Positions 7,923-15,951 of a stretch of 56,024 nucleotides of DNA are shown one piece after another. A program made the position numbers and the translations under genes. Source of the DNA: GCA-2686265 sp036010965 (GTDB taxonomy: Bacteria; Planctomycetota; UBA1135; GCA-002686595); assembly GCA_036010965.1 (NCBI GenBank), contig DASCMO010000112.1, positions 1 through 56,024 of the forward strand. The letters run 5' to 3'. Each line of letters starts with the position of its first letter. Within the stretch, counting starts at the first letter, position 1. The notes under the pieces are model-generated. The model was given only the letters and a program-made list of their open reading frames with translations, searched no databases and was not told where the DNA came from.

Positions 7923-9349
7923 TCCCGCCCTCCGTCGCCCGCAAGCCACAGATCGCGGAAAGAGCGCTTGGCGAGCGGTCGCAGGGCGCGCTCGGCCCGC
8001 CAGGCTCGCACCGGAGGGGCCAGGCGCTCGAGGCCTGCCCGCTGGAAGAGGCGCGCCAGACGGACAGCTAACTCCCAACGCGTGCGGTGCAATGCGAACC
8101 AGGTCCACAGGGCGAAGGCCACCCGCTCGAGGCGACGCGGCGGGATGCGGTCGTTCGCCCCGTGCAAATCGTGTCGGGTGACCACCTTGGCCCGCAGGCG
8201 CAGCAAGAGTCGCGGGAGGTCGATCTTCACCGGGCACACATCGCGGCAGGCGCCGCACAGGCTCGATGCGAAGGGTAACTGGGAGGTCTTGCCCAGTCCG
8301 TCGAGCTGCGGCGTGATCACGGCGCCGATGGGGCCAGGGTAGACCGATCCGTATGCGTGGCCACCGATCTGCTGGTACACGGGACAGGCGTTCAGGCAGG
8401 CGCCGCATCTAATGCAGGCGAGGGACTCGCGCATGTCCTCATCGTGCAGCATGGCCGTGCGACCGTTGTCGAGCAGGATCACGACCATCTCCTCGGGCCC
8501 CTCGTCACCGGACCCGTCGCGTGGTCCGCTGATCAGTGACTGGTAGCTCGTTATCCGCTGCCCGGTCCCCGACCGCGGGAGCAGGCGCAGGAACACCTCG
8601 AGATCGTCCAGGCGCGGGATGACCTTCTCGATGCCCATGATCGAGACGAGCACGCGCGGGAGCGAGGTCGTCAGGCGGATGTTGCCCTCGTTCTCCACGA
8701 GCAGGATCGAGCCCGTCTCAGCGACGGCGAAGTTGGCCCCGGTGATGCCAAGGTCTGCGTCGGCGAATTCTCGCCGCAGGGCGTGCCTGGCGGCGCGCGT
8801 CATCTCGTGCTCGTCCTCGCTCAGCGGGATGCCGACCTTCTCGTGAAACAGCTCGCCGATCTGTCGCTTCGTCTTGTGGATCGCCGGCGCGATGATGTGC
8901 GAGGGCGTCTCGTCCGCGAGCTGGATGATCCACTCTCCCAGGTCGGTCTCGACAGGTCGATGACCCGCCCGCTCGAGGTGGGCGTTCAGGTGGATCTCCT
9001 CGGTCGTCATGCTCTTGCTCTTGACGATCGTTGGTTTGCCCAGGCGATCGGCGATGGCGGTCACGATCTCGCACGCCTCGGCGCCGTCCCGGGCCCAGCG
9101 CACTTCGATGCCGTTGGCCTCGGCGCGCTCGACGAAATGTTCGAGGTGGCGGTCGAGATTCGCGAGCGTCTCGGCCTTGATGGCGCGCGCTCGCTCGCGC
9201 AGGCCTTCCCAGGCGGGCATCTCGGCCACTGCGGCGCTGCGCTGCGCGCCGAACAGGCCGGTGGCCTTGCGCAGGGCTCCGCGCAGGGTCTCGTCGGCGA
9301 GCGCCTCGCGAGCGTTGCGGTCGAAGTGCTCGGGCAGGCGCTGTTTCAC
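7919..9349 (-). CDS. lutB: L-lactate utilisation iron-sulfur protein LutB
   Basis: The product has 476 residues from the GTG at 9349, the usual size of LutB. An N-terminal LUD domain contains GITGANFAVAETGSILLVE. It is followed by two 4Fe-4S ferredoxin-type motifs, CIRCGACLNACPVYQQ near residue 310 and CGACRDVCPVKID near 362. These carry electrons from lactate toward the respiratory chain. The frame is open further upstream, but the extension is antisense-like and overlaps lutA. The GTGA junction with the lutA stop supports the chosen start. It is co-transcribed with lutA, lutC and the predicted fuconate-pathway genes. Confidence 0.92.
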   Translation of the reverse strand: MKQRLPEHFDRNAREALADETLRGALRKATGLFGAQRSAAVAEMPAWEGLRERARAIKAETLANLDRHLEHFVERAEANGIEVRWARDGAEACEIVTAIADRLGKPTIVKSKSMTTEEIHLNAHLERAGHRPVETDLGEWIIQLADETPSHIIAPAIHKTKRQIGELFHEKVGIPLSEDEHEMTRAARHALRREFADADLGITGANFAVAETGSILLVENEGNIRLTTSLPRVLVSIMGIEKVIPRLDDLEVFLRLLPRSGTGQRITSYQSLISGPRDGSGDEGPEEMVVILLDNGRTAMLHDEDMRESLACIRCGACLNACPVYQQIGGHAYGSVYPGPIGAVITPQLDGLGKTSQLPFASSLCGACRDVCPVKIDLPRLLLRLRAKVVTRHDLHGANDRIPPRRLERVAFALWTWFALHRTRWELAVRLARLFQRAGLERLAPPVRAWRAERALRPLAKRSFRDLWLAGDGGRE

Positions 9350-10077
9350 GCGCTCACTCCGTGCGCGAGGACTTCCGCGATGTGCAGCACCTTGATCGCC
9401 GTCCCGCGCCGCTCGAGGCGTCCGCCGAGCTGCATCAGGCAGCCGACATCCCCGGAGACGAGCGCATCGACACCGCTGGCCTCGATCGCCTCGAGCTTGC
9501 GGTCGAGCATCGCTACGGAAACCTCGGGGTACTTGACCGAGAAGGTACCTCCGAAACCGCAGCAAGAGTCGCAACCTTCCACTTCCACGAGTTCGGCGCC
9601 GGCCACTTTGCTCAGCAGGCGCCGAGGTTCCTCGCGCAACCCGAGCTCGCGCAGTCCGTGGCAGGCATCGTGCCAGGTCAGGCGCCCCTCGAAGTGGGCG
9701 CCGACGTCCTCGACGCCGAGCACGTTCACGAGGAAGCTCGAAAATTCGTGCGTGCGTTTAGCGACGGCCGCGGCCCGCTCGTGCCATTCATCGCCGGAAA
9801 CGAAGACCTCGGGTGCGTTGCGCAGCATCGCCGCGCAGGAGCCGGAAGGCACGACTATGGCCTCGGCGTCACCCTCCTCGAGCAGTTCGATGGTCTTGCG
9901 CAGGACTTGACGGGCGTCGTCCACGTAGCCCGTGTTCCAGGCCGGCTGACCGCAACAGGTTTGTCGGTGGTCGAAGGAGACCGTGCAGCCCGCCCGTTGC
10001 AAGACCTCGACCGTGGCTGTCCCGGCGGCGGGCCAGAGCTGGTCAACGAGGCACGAGACGAAGAGCGAGATGCGCAT
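9346..10077 (-). CDS. lutA: L-lactate utilisation CCG-domain protein LutA
   Basis: This 243-residue protein has two CCG (DUF224) cysteine-rich domains of the kind that bind noncanonical Fe-S clusters in heterodisulfide reductase and LutA/GlpC/GlcF proteins. The motifs are TCCGQPAWNTG in the first half and SCCGFGGTFSVKYP in the second. The ATG at 10077 begins MRISLFVSCLVDQLWP, a typical LutA start. The open frame continues upstream to 10881, but that portion is in the shadow of the dehydrogenase gene. It is the first of the three lut genes and lies only 14 bp after the zinc dehydrogenase. Confidence 0.92.
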   Translation of the reverse strand: MRISLFVSCLVDQLWPAAGTATVEVLQRAGCTVSFDHRQTCCGQPAWNTGYVDDARQVLRKTIELLEEGDAEAIVVPSGSCAAMLRNAPEVFVSGDEWHERAAAVAKRTHEFSSFLVNVLGVEDVGAHFEGRLTWHDACHGLRELGLREEPRRLLSKVAGAELVEVEGCDSCCGFGGTFSVKYPEVSVAMLDRKLEAIEASGVDALVSGDVGCLMQLGGRLERRGTAIKVLHIAEVLAHGVSA

Positions 10078-10091
10078 GGAGCCTGCTGCCC

Positions 10092-11273
10092 TCAGGCGAG
10101 TACGGCCACGCCCTTGATGTAGCCGGGCTGCTTGTGGCCGGAGAGGAAGGCCTCGGGCACCGAAGAGAGGTCCTCGAAGCGGTGGGTCACCAGGGACGAG
10201 ACGTCCACGACTCCCTCTTCGAGCAAGCCGAGAGCGCGCCGGTAGATCGAGGGGCGGCCGTCGGATTCGAATCCGCCGGAGGCCCCCACAGGCGCGATGA
10301 AGGTGGGCTCTCGGAACTGGACGGGGGTCAGGGTGTCGAGGCCCGCGCCGGCATGCCCCTGGCCGTAGAGCAGGACCGTCGCCTGCTTGCGGATCATTCC
10401 GGGCATCTCTTCGAAGATCGAACCTGCGCCGCAGGCGTCGATGACGAGCTCGGCGCGGCGTCCTCCAGTCGCCTCCTGCACTGCCTCGGCGACCGAGCCG
10501 GCGTTCGGATCCAGGGGCTCGACTTCGAATGGAGCCAGGATCGCGAGCTTGGATGGATTGGGGTCGCTGATGAGGATCCTGCCGTCGAAACCGTGCACCC
10601 GACGCAAGACCTGGACGAACAGGTTGCCTGCCGGGCCCGCGCCGCAAACGACGGCGGTGCGCACCCCGCGCTCGGTGCCAGACGCCTTCAGGCGATAGCG
10701 GGTCGCCGTTCGCTGGATGGTCTCGATGGAGTGCAGCACGCACCCCAGCGGCTCGGTCATGGCGGCGAAGGCGGGATCGAGGTCCGAAGTGATGGGCAGC
10801 AGGTTCACCGCGGGGACGGCCATGTACTCGGCCAGGCCTCCGTCGAGTCCGGTGATGCCGTACTCGGTGTAGTACTCGCACTGGTGCGAGTCGCCCGTCG
10901 TGCAGTACTCGCAGGGTTCGGCGTGCCCGTAGCTCAGGCAGTTCAGGCCCTGATCGATGGCCACGCGCATGCCCGGAGCGAGGTCCCCGACGTCAGCACC
11001 GACCTCCTCTACGACACCCGTAACTTCGTGGCCGAGGATCTGCGGGTGGACATCGAGCGGAATGGCCTTTCCCTTGGCGTCGAGGTGATAGTTGGCCTCG
11101 CCAGAGAAGATGTGGAAGTCGGTGCCGCACAGGCCGACAGCGGAGATCCGTACCAGCGCCTCGCTGGGGAGCGGTGAGGGGCGGGGGACCTCGCGTACCT
11201 CCATTTGCTCTGGTCCGGTCAGGGCAATGGCTCGCATGGATGTGCTCATGTTCATCTCGCGTCGCGGTCTCAC
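10092..11273 (-). CDS. Zinc-dependent MDR-family alcohol dehydrogenase, possible 2-keto-3-deoxy-fuconate dehydrogenase
   Basis: This 393-residue medium-chain dehydrogenase has catalytic zinc ligands in GLCGTDFHIF and ILGHEVTG. Four structural-zinc cysteines lie in the segment around EPCEYCTTGDSHQC. The NAD(P) loop is CGAGPAGNLFV. It starts at GTG 11273, which overlaps the stop of the UxaA-family gene in a GTGA junction; an in-frame ATG at 11255 is an alternative. In the predicted pathway it would oxidise the C4 hydroxyl of 2-keto-3-deoxy-L-fuconate. In described systems this step is usually done by a short-chain dehydrogenase, so this role is inference. Sorbitol- or threonine-type dehydrogenase activity is the alternative. 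Confidence 0.85.
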   Translation of the reverse strand: MRPRREMNMSTSMRAIALTGPEQMEVREVPRPSPLPSEALVRISAVGLCGTDFHIFSGEANYHLDAKGKAIPLDVHPQILGHEVTGVVEEVGADVGDLAPGMRVAIDQGLNCLSYGHAEPCEYCTTGDSHQCEYYTEYGITGLDGGLAEYMAVPAVNLLPITSDLDPAFAAMTEPLGCVLHSIETIQRTATRYRLKASGTERGVRTAVVCGAGPAGNLFVQVLRRVHGFDGRILISDPNPSKLAILAPFEVEPLDPNAGSVAEAVQEATGGRRAELVIDACGAGSIFEEMPGMIRKQATVLLYGQGHAGAGLDTLTPVQFREPTFIAPVGASGGFESDGRPSIYRRALGLLEEGVVDVSSLVTHRFEDLSSVPEAFLSGHKQPGYIKGVAVLA

Positions 11274-12832
11274 AGGGAGACGGACTCTCCCCCCCAGACC
11301 TGGAATTCCCGATGGTTGTTCTCCTCCGCTAGCGAGACCGTCTCCTTCGACGCGACGCTCCTGATGTGGTCGAAAACGCGATCGCCGACGGCCTCGATGG
11401 TCTCGGTGCCGTCGAGCACACCTCCAGCGGACAGGTCGAGGTCGCCCTTCATGCGCTCGAAGATCGCCGTGTTGGAGGCGAGCTTGATAACGGGGCAGAT
11501 GGCGTTCCCGATCGTCGTCCCGCGGCCGGTCGTGAAGACCACCACGTTCGCACCGGCACCGACCAGGCCCGGAGTGGACTCCTGGTCGTAGCCGGGCCCC
11601 TGCATCAGGTGCAGGCCGCGGCCCGACGGCGCCTTCGCGTAGTCGGTCACGCCCTCGACGCGCGTTCCGCCGGCCTTTGCCATCGCTCCCAGGGACTTGA
11701 TCGTGATGTTGAGCAGTCCACCGGCGATGTTGCCGGGGCTGGGGTTGTCTCCCAGGACGCTGCCGAAGGTCGCAGCGTGTTTCTTGTACCAGTCCACGAG
11801 GGCGAAGACCTCGCGCCCGACAGACGCATCGCGCGCGCGATGAGCGAAGACGTGCTCCGCGCCGCAGAATTCGGGGACCTCAGTGATGAGGACCGTCCCG
11901 CCCGAGCGCACGATCAGGTCCGAGGCGCGTCCGAGGGAGGGGTTGGCAGAGAGGCCCGAGAAGCCGTCGGAGCCGCCGCACTTGACACCCAGTACGAGAT
12001 CGCTCGCGGGCCGGGTCGTCCGCCGCGCCTCACCGACGCGCGGCAGCATGGCTTCGATGGCGGCGATGCCCTTCTGGATCGCCGGGCGCGTGCCACCGGA
12101 TTCCTGGATGCCGATCCACTCGACCGGCTTCTTCCAGCCGAAGCCGCCCTGCTTGCCCAGGGTGCGCTCGAGCATCTTCATGTTCGTCATCTCGCAACCC
12201 AGGTCGATGATGATCACTCCGCCGACATTGGGATGGTCGGCGTAGCCCGCCAGGGTGCGCAGCAAGAGTTGCAGATTGGAGCCGTTGGAGCACCCGCAGC
12301 CCTTGTTGTGGGGGATGACCACGATGCCGTCCACGTTGGGGTGGACGAGCGGGTCCCAGGCCGTCAACTCGGCCGTCATCGCCATCTGCAGGGCCTCGTG
12401 GCTGGCGCACATGCTGGTCGGGACGACCAGCACGAAGTTGCGTGTGCCGACACGCCCGTCGGGGCGCACGAAGCCTTCGAAAGTCGCGACCTCGTCAGGG
12501 GGGAAGTAGTCGGGAGCCGGTGTGGAGAGGTCGTCGGGCAGCTCGCGCACCACGGGAACATCATCGGACATGTTGCGTTTGGTGATCGGCTCCCCCGTGG
12601 CGATCCCATGCGAGGTCCCGATCGGCTGACCGTACTGCAGAACGTGCTCACCGTCGCTGATATCGCGCGTCGCGAAGCGATTGCCCGGTGTCACCACGCC
12701 GCCGAGGATGAGCTCCTCGCCGCTTGCCAGGACGAGGCGCTCGCCTCCGTCAAGACCCTCCTTCGCCACGGCGACGTTGTCGGCGTCATTGACCTGGATC
12801 GCGAGACGTTCGATGGGGATCGTTTTGGTCAT
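11270..12832 (-). CDS. UxaA-family sugar-acid dehydratase (altronate dehydratase-like; predicted L-fuconate dehydratase)
   Basis: The product has 520 residues. The N-terminal 95 residues form an SAF domain (GGVVTPGNRFATRDI, GEPITKRN). The main domain has FVRPDGRVGTRN, the HNKGCGCSNGSNLQ cysteine motif, and CGGSDGFSGLSANPSLG, then PEFCGAEHVF. These are the landmarks of altronate and galactarate dehydratases, iron-dependent enzymes that convert aldonates to 2-keto-3-deoxy acids. UxaA homologues replace the enolase-type fuconate dehydratase in the Campylobacter fucose cluster. With a lactonase, FAH hydrolase and LutABC in the same operon, fuconate is the likeliest substrate here, by inference. 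The gene follows the SDR gene with a 2-bp gap. Confidence 0.88.
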   Translation of the reverse strand: MTKTIPIERLAIQVNDADNVAVAKEGLDGGERLVLASGEELILGGVVTPGNRFATRDISDGEHVLQYGQPIGTSHGIATGEPITKRNMSDDVPVVRELPDDLSTPAPDYFPPDEVATFEGFVRPDGRVGTRNFVLVVPTSMCASHEALQMAMTAELTAWDPLVHPNVDGIVVIPHNKGCGCSNGSNLQLLLRTLAGYADHPNVGGVIIIDLGCEMTNMKMLERTLGKQGGFGWKKPVEWIGIQESGGTRPAIQKGIAAIEAMLPRVGEARRTTRPASDLVLGVKCGGSDGFSGLSANPSLGRASDLIVRSGGTVLITEVPEFCGAEHVFAHRARDASVGREVFALVDWYKKHAATFGSVLGDNPSPGNIAGGLLNITIKSLGAMAKAGGTRVEGVTDYAKAPSGRGLHLMQGPGYDQESTPGLVGAGANVVVFTTGRGTTIGNAICPVIKLASNTAIFERMKGDLDLSAGGVLDGTETIEAVGDRVFDHIRSVASKETVSLAEENNHREFQVWGGESVSL

Positions 12833-12834
12833 CG

Positions 12835-13812
12835 TCAGTTCTCAAGGTCTCCCGTGTCGAGGCGGCCGCGCTTCTTGAGCTCGCGAAAGCGCGCCATGGT
12901 TTCCCGCACGCCCGTCTCGAGCGGGGTGAAAGGGAGGTCGCCGACGAGCGTCTGGATGGAGCCGTCGTTCATGTTACAGGCGATGGGCAGCGGCGGTCCC
13001 TCGATCGTGACGCGGCAGCGCTCGTCGCCTTCGAGATTGGCCTCGATCAGCTCGACGAAGCGCAGCACTTCGACGCTCTCGCCGTGCAGGTTGAAGACCT
13101 GGGCTCCCGCGGGTGCGCGGTCAGCGCAGGCGATGAAGGCGCCCGCGGCGTCCGCAACGTAGAGGGCGTCGGTTGATCCGCCGAAGCGGATAGTGAAGGG
13201 CAGACCGAGCACGGTGGCCTTCAGGGCGCGGGTGAGATCGCTCGTCAACCCCTGGTCGCGGGCGACGCCGTAGACAGTCAGCGGGCGCAGGCCCGCGCTC
13301 GAGAGCCCGCTGTCGGCGTGGTAGACGCGCGCGTTGCCCTCGTTGGCCTGCTTGTATACCCCGTAGTGCGTGGTCGGTCCGAGGGCGTCTTCCTCCTTGA
13401 CCGCGCCGCGGCCTTCGTCGGGACCGTAGACGGCGGCTGAGCTGGCGTAGACGACCCGCTCCGCGTTCGAGGCGAGGGCGGCTTCGAAGACGTTCATGGT
13501 GCCCACGACGTTGACGCGAGCTCCCAGCGGTGGGTCGGCCTTGCAGAAGGGCACCTGCAGGCCGGCGAGGTGGATGATGCGCCTGGCGCCGGATTCCTCG
13601 AGGGCGCCGCGCAAGGCCTCGAGGTCGGTGATGTCGCCGGAGACGAAGCGCACGCCAGCCAGCTGTGCGTCGTCCATCACGAGCCGCAGGCGGCGCGGGT
13701 CATCGGAGAGGTCGAAGACCACTGGCCGGTCGCCGCGCTCGGCGAGGGCCTTGACGGTCCAGGCGCCGATGCAGCCCTGAGCTCCGGTCACGAAGTACGC
13801 TTGGCTCACCAT
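12835..13812 (-). CDS. NAD-dependent epimerase/dehydratase-family protein (extended SDR), possible sugar dehydrogenase
   Basis: This 325-residue extended short-chain dehydrogenase/reductase has the cofactor loop TGAQGCIGAW at the N-terminus, YASSAAVYG, and the catalytic Tyr/Lys in YGVYKQANEG. The chosen ATG at 13812 shares one base with the stop of the lactonase gene (TGATG), indicating coupling. The open frame continues to 14001, but that part is antisense-like. Its position between a lactonase and a sugar-acid dehydratase suggests it could oxidise the free aldose to the lactone. Extended SDR enzymes such as uronate dehydrogenase do this. An epimerase role is equally compatible with the sequence alone. 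Confidence 0.82.
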   Translation of the reverse strand: MVSQAYFVTGAQGCIGAWTVKALAERGDRPVVFDLSDDPRRLRLVMDDAQLAGVRFVSGDITDLEALRGALEESGARRIIHLAGLQVPFCKADPPLGARVNVVGTMNVFEAALASNAERVVYASSAAVYGPDEGRGAVKEEDALGPTTHYGVYKQANEGNARVYHADSGLSSAGLRPLTVYGVARDQGLTSDLTRALKATVLGLPFTIRFGGSTDALYVADAAGAFIACADRAPAGAQVFNLHGESVEVLRFVELIEANLEGDERCRVTIEGPPLPIACNMNDGSIQTLVGDLPFTPLETGVRETMARFRELKKRGRLDTGDLEN

Positions 13813-14729
13813 CAACCCTCCGTGATGTGGCCCAGCGGCGCGCGCGGGCGGGCTGGGGGATCGATGTCGTACAGGCGGGCCGCGTTCTCGCCCAGGAACG
13901 CGGCCCTCTCCTCCGCCGAGAGCGCCTGCGCACAGCGCGCGAAGTCGAGGCTTTGGCGGTAGGTGAAGTCGGTCATGGTGCGCGGCCAGTCGGATCCCCA
14001 CATGAGCTTGTGCGCTCCGACCTCTTCGATCGCGCGTCGGATGGCGTCGAGGGCGCCTGGAAAGGGGAACCCCTCCGCGCGGTAGAGCCAGACCAGTCCA
14101 CCGCCCTCGATGAAGACGTTCTCGTGCCGGGCGAGGCGCAGCTGCCCGGGCCAGCCGCGGCGCGTGGGCAGGCCGAAGTGACCCACGGCGACTCGCAGGG
14201 CCGGGTGGCGCTCAAGGACACTCTCGAGTTCGGGCACCTGATCCTCGCCCTCGGAGAGGTCGGCGGCCAGCACGAGGCCTTCGTGCTCCATGCGTTCAAA
14301 GATGGGCAGGAAGCGTCGATCGTCGATACGAACCTTGCCGAGCATGTGGCCGGCAGACAGCTTCAGGCACCGGAAGCCGCGGTCGAACAGCGCGAAGGCC
14401 TCGCTCGCCGCGTGGTCTTCGTCGAAGAAGTTTGCGAGTCCGTGGGCGATGAACCGCCCGGGGAAGCGCTCGAGCACGTTGATCAGGTAGTCGTTCTGTT
14501 CGCCGTCCATGTACTCCTGGACGACGACGCCGACATCCACGCCGGCCGCATCGAACTCTGCCACCACGTACTCCGCGCGCGCGTTGCAGTCGGCCATGTA
14601 GGCGGGCATGCCGAGCACCTCCTCAGCGCCGATGCGGACGCGCCCGTCCCGCAGCGCTTCGACGGCCACCTCATTGCGCATGCTCCCGTGCAGGCGATTC
14701 CAGAGGTGCATGTGGGCGTCAACGATCAT
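13812..14729 (-). CDS. Amidohydrolase-2 family protein, predicted L-fucono-lactonase
   Basis: The product has 305 residues from the ATG at 14729. It begins MIVDAHMHLW, with the HxH metal-binding pair typical of COG3618-type amidohydrolases, and carries the C-terminal GSDWPRTMTDF containing the catalytic Asp. Members of this family include L-fucono-1,5-lactonase, L-rhamnono-lactonase and 2-pyrone-4,6-dicarboxylate lactonase. The neighbouring dehydratase and FAH hydrolase favour a sugar lactonase. An open frame extending to 15896 in the same phase is a shadow of the TIM-barrel gene. The gene lies 32 bp after that gene and overlaps the SDR gene by 1 bp. Confidence 0.87.
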   Translation of the reverse strand: MIVDAHMHLWNRLHGSMRNEVAVEALRDGRVRIGAEEVLGMPAYMADCNARAEYVVAEFDAAGVDVGVVVQEYMDGEQNDYLINVLERFPGRFIAHGLANFFDEDHAASEAFALFDRGFRCLKLSAGHMLGKVRIDDRRFLPIFERMEHEGLVLAADLSEGEDQVPELESVLERHPALRVAVGHFGLPTRRGWPGQLRLARHENVFIEGGGLVWLYRAEGFPFPGALDAIRRAIEEVGAHKLMWGSDWPRTMTDFTYRQSLDFARCAQALSAEERAAFLGENAARLYDIDPPARPRAPLGHITEG

Positions 14730-14761
14730 GGCGGCGCCCCAGGATAGCGGATTGATCCTGC

Positions 14762-15658
14762 TCAGACGTCGCAGAGCTCGACGGCCTGGGTCAGCGCCGC
14801 GACCTTGTCGCCCGTCGGGATGAATTCCTGGCCCACGAAGCCGTCGAAGCCTGTCTCGGCGATCGCGCCCATGATCGCGGGGTAGTTGAGCTCCTGGTTC
14901 TCGTCCAGGTTGTGGCGACCAGGGACGCCGGCGGTGTGGTAGTGGCCGAAGTGTTCGTGGAACTCGCGGATGGTGGCGATCACGTCGCCCTCCATGATCT
15001 GGGCGTGATAGATGTCGTAGAGGATCTTGAAGGAGTCCGACCCGACCTTCTGGACCAGGTCCGCGCCCCAGGGCGTGTGGTCGAACATGTAGCCGCCGTG
15101 GTCGCGCTTGGAGTTCAAGAGCTCCATCTGGATCACCTGGCCCTTCTCCTCCGCGTAGCCGACCACCTGGCGCAGGGCCTCCGCGCAGTTCTCGAGCCCC
15201 TCGGCATCGCTCAGGTCGTCGGCGCGGTTGCCCGAGAAGACGAGCACGTTCTTGAAGCCGGCTTCCGCGTTGCGATCGATCCGTTCGCGCACGACCTCGA
15301 GGTGCCCCTCGTGGTGTTCCTTGCGGTTGAGGCCGCGCCCTATGCCGAAGCCGCGTTCGAAGGCCGGAGTCATGGTGCACTCGAGCCCGTGGTCGATCAG
15401 CACCGGCCATTTGTCGGGGTGGACGACATCGATCCCCGACACCCCGAGTCGCGCGCAGAGCGCCGCGAGCTCCTCCAGGGGACCTCCGTAGCACCAGTGC
15501 ACGCCCGCTTGCTTCAGGCGACCGCGGCGGATGCCCGCGGGTCGCTCCGAAGCGGCGGGAGCATCCTGAGCTCGTGCTGCACCAAGGGCGGTCAGTCCCG
15601 CGCCGGCGGCGAGGGGAACGCGAAGGAACGAGCGGCGGGTGAGGTCGTTGGATTGCAT
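14762..15658 (-). CDS. Tat-exported TIM-barrel sugar isomerase/epimerase-like protein (hydroxypyruvate isomerase family)
   Basis: The 298-residue product starts at ATG 15658 with a twin-arginine signal LTRRSFLRVPLAAGAGL. An AP-endonuclease-2 type TIM barrel follows, with MELLNSKRDHGGYMFD, KILYDIYHAQIMEGD, HYHTAGVPGRHN and GFVGQEFIP. The Glu, Asp, His and Glu ligands of hydroxypyruvate isomerase-like enzymes are recognisable in these blocks. Open frame continues to 15859, but only the internal Met directly precedes the Tat motif. It is the promoter-proximal gene of the operon reaching to 6343. Export of a sugar isomerase homologue is odd compared with cytoplasmic Hyi, but similar Tat-tagged proteins are common in Planctomycetota. 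Its reaction in fucose breakdown is not clear. Confidence 0.82.
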   Translation of the reverse strand: MQSNDLTRRSFLRVPLAAGAGLTALGAARAQDAPAASERPAGIRRGRLKQAGVHWCYGGPLEELAALCARLGVSGIDVVHPDKWPVLIDHGLECTMTPAFERGFGIGRGLNRKEHHEGHLEVVRERIDRNAEAGFKNVLVFSGNRADDLSDAEGLENCAEALRQVVGYAEEKGQVIQMELLNSKRDHGGYMFDHTPWGADLVQKVGSDSFKILYDIYHAQIMEGDVIATIREFHEHFGHYHTAGVPGRHNLDENQELNYPAIMGAIAETGFDGFVGQEFIPTGDKVAALTQAVELCDV

Positions 15659-15951
15659 GGCAACTTTCGAGATCTGGGGCCCGCCGTCGGCGGAGGTCGG
15701 GGCGTGTGAGTGCGACATCGCGTGCGCCTGAACTATGCCTGCACGGCAGGCCGAGTACACGTGCATCCCTGCAGGTTGTGCCCGCCAGTCCCCTTGCCGC
15801 GGCCGCGCCGGAAGCGCCCGCCGCCCGCGTTGTGATAGAGCTTGTCGCGGCCGGTGCACGAGAGGAACAGGCCCTCGTGCCCGTCGCCGTCAGCATTGGC
15901 GTGAGCAGGTGTGGAGGTGCGAAAGCGCGAATTGCCGCGCGAGGCGAAACG
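15659..15951. other. Intergenic stretch upstream of the fuconate-type operon
   Basis: About 290 bp separates the glycosyltransferase stop from the first operon gene, both on the minus strand. The operon promoter should lie here. I see no convincing -10/-35 pair and no long palindrome; short open frames here are extensions of neighbouring phases. Confidence 0.4.

Noticed and set aside
7922..8408. N-terminal extension of lutC, and similar upstream extensions of lutA and lutB
   Set aside because: The extended parts overlap neighbouring lut or dehydrogenase genes, lack family similarity, and the GTGA or ATG junctions give correct family lengths.
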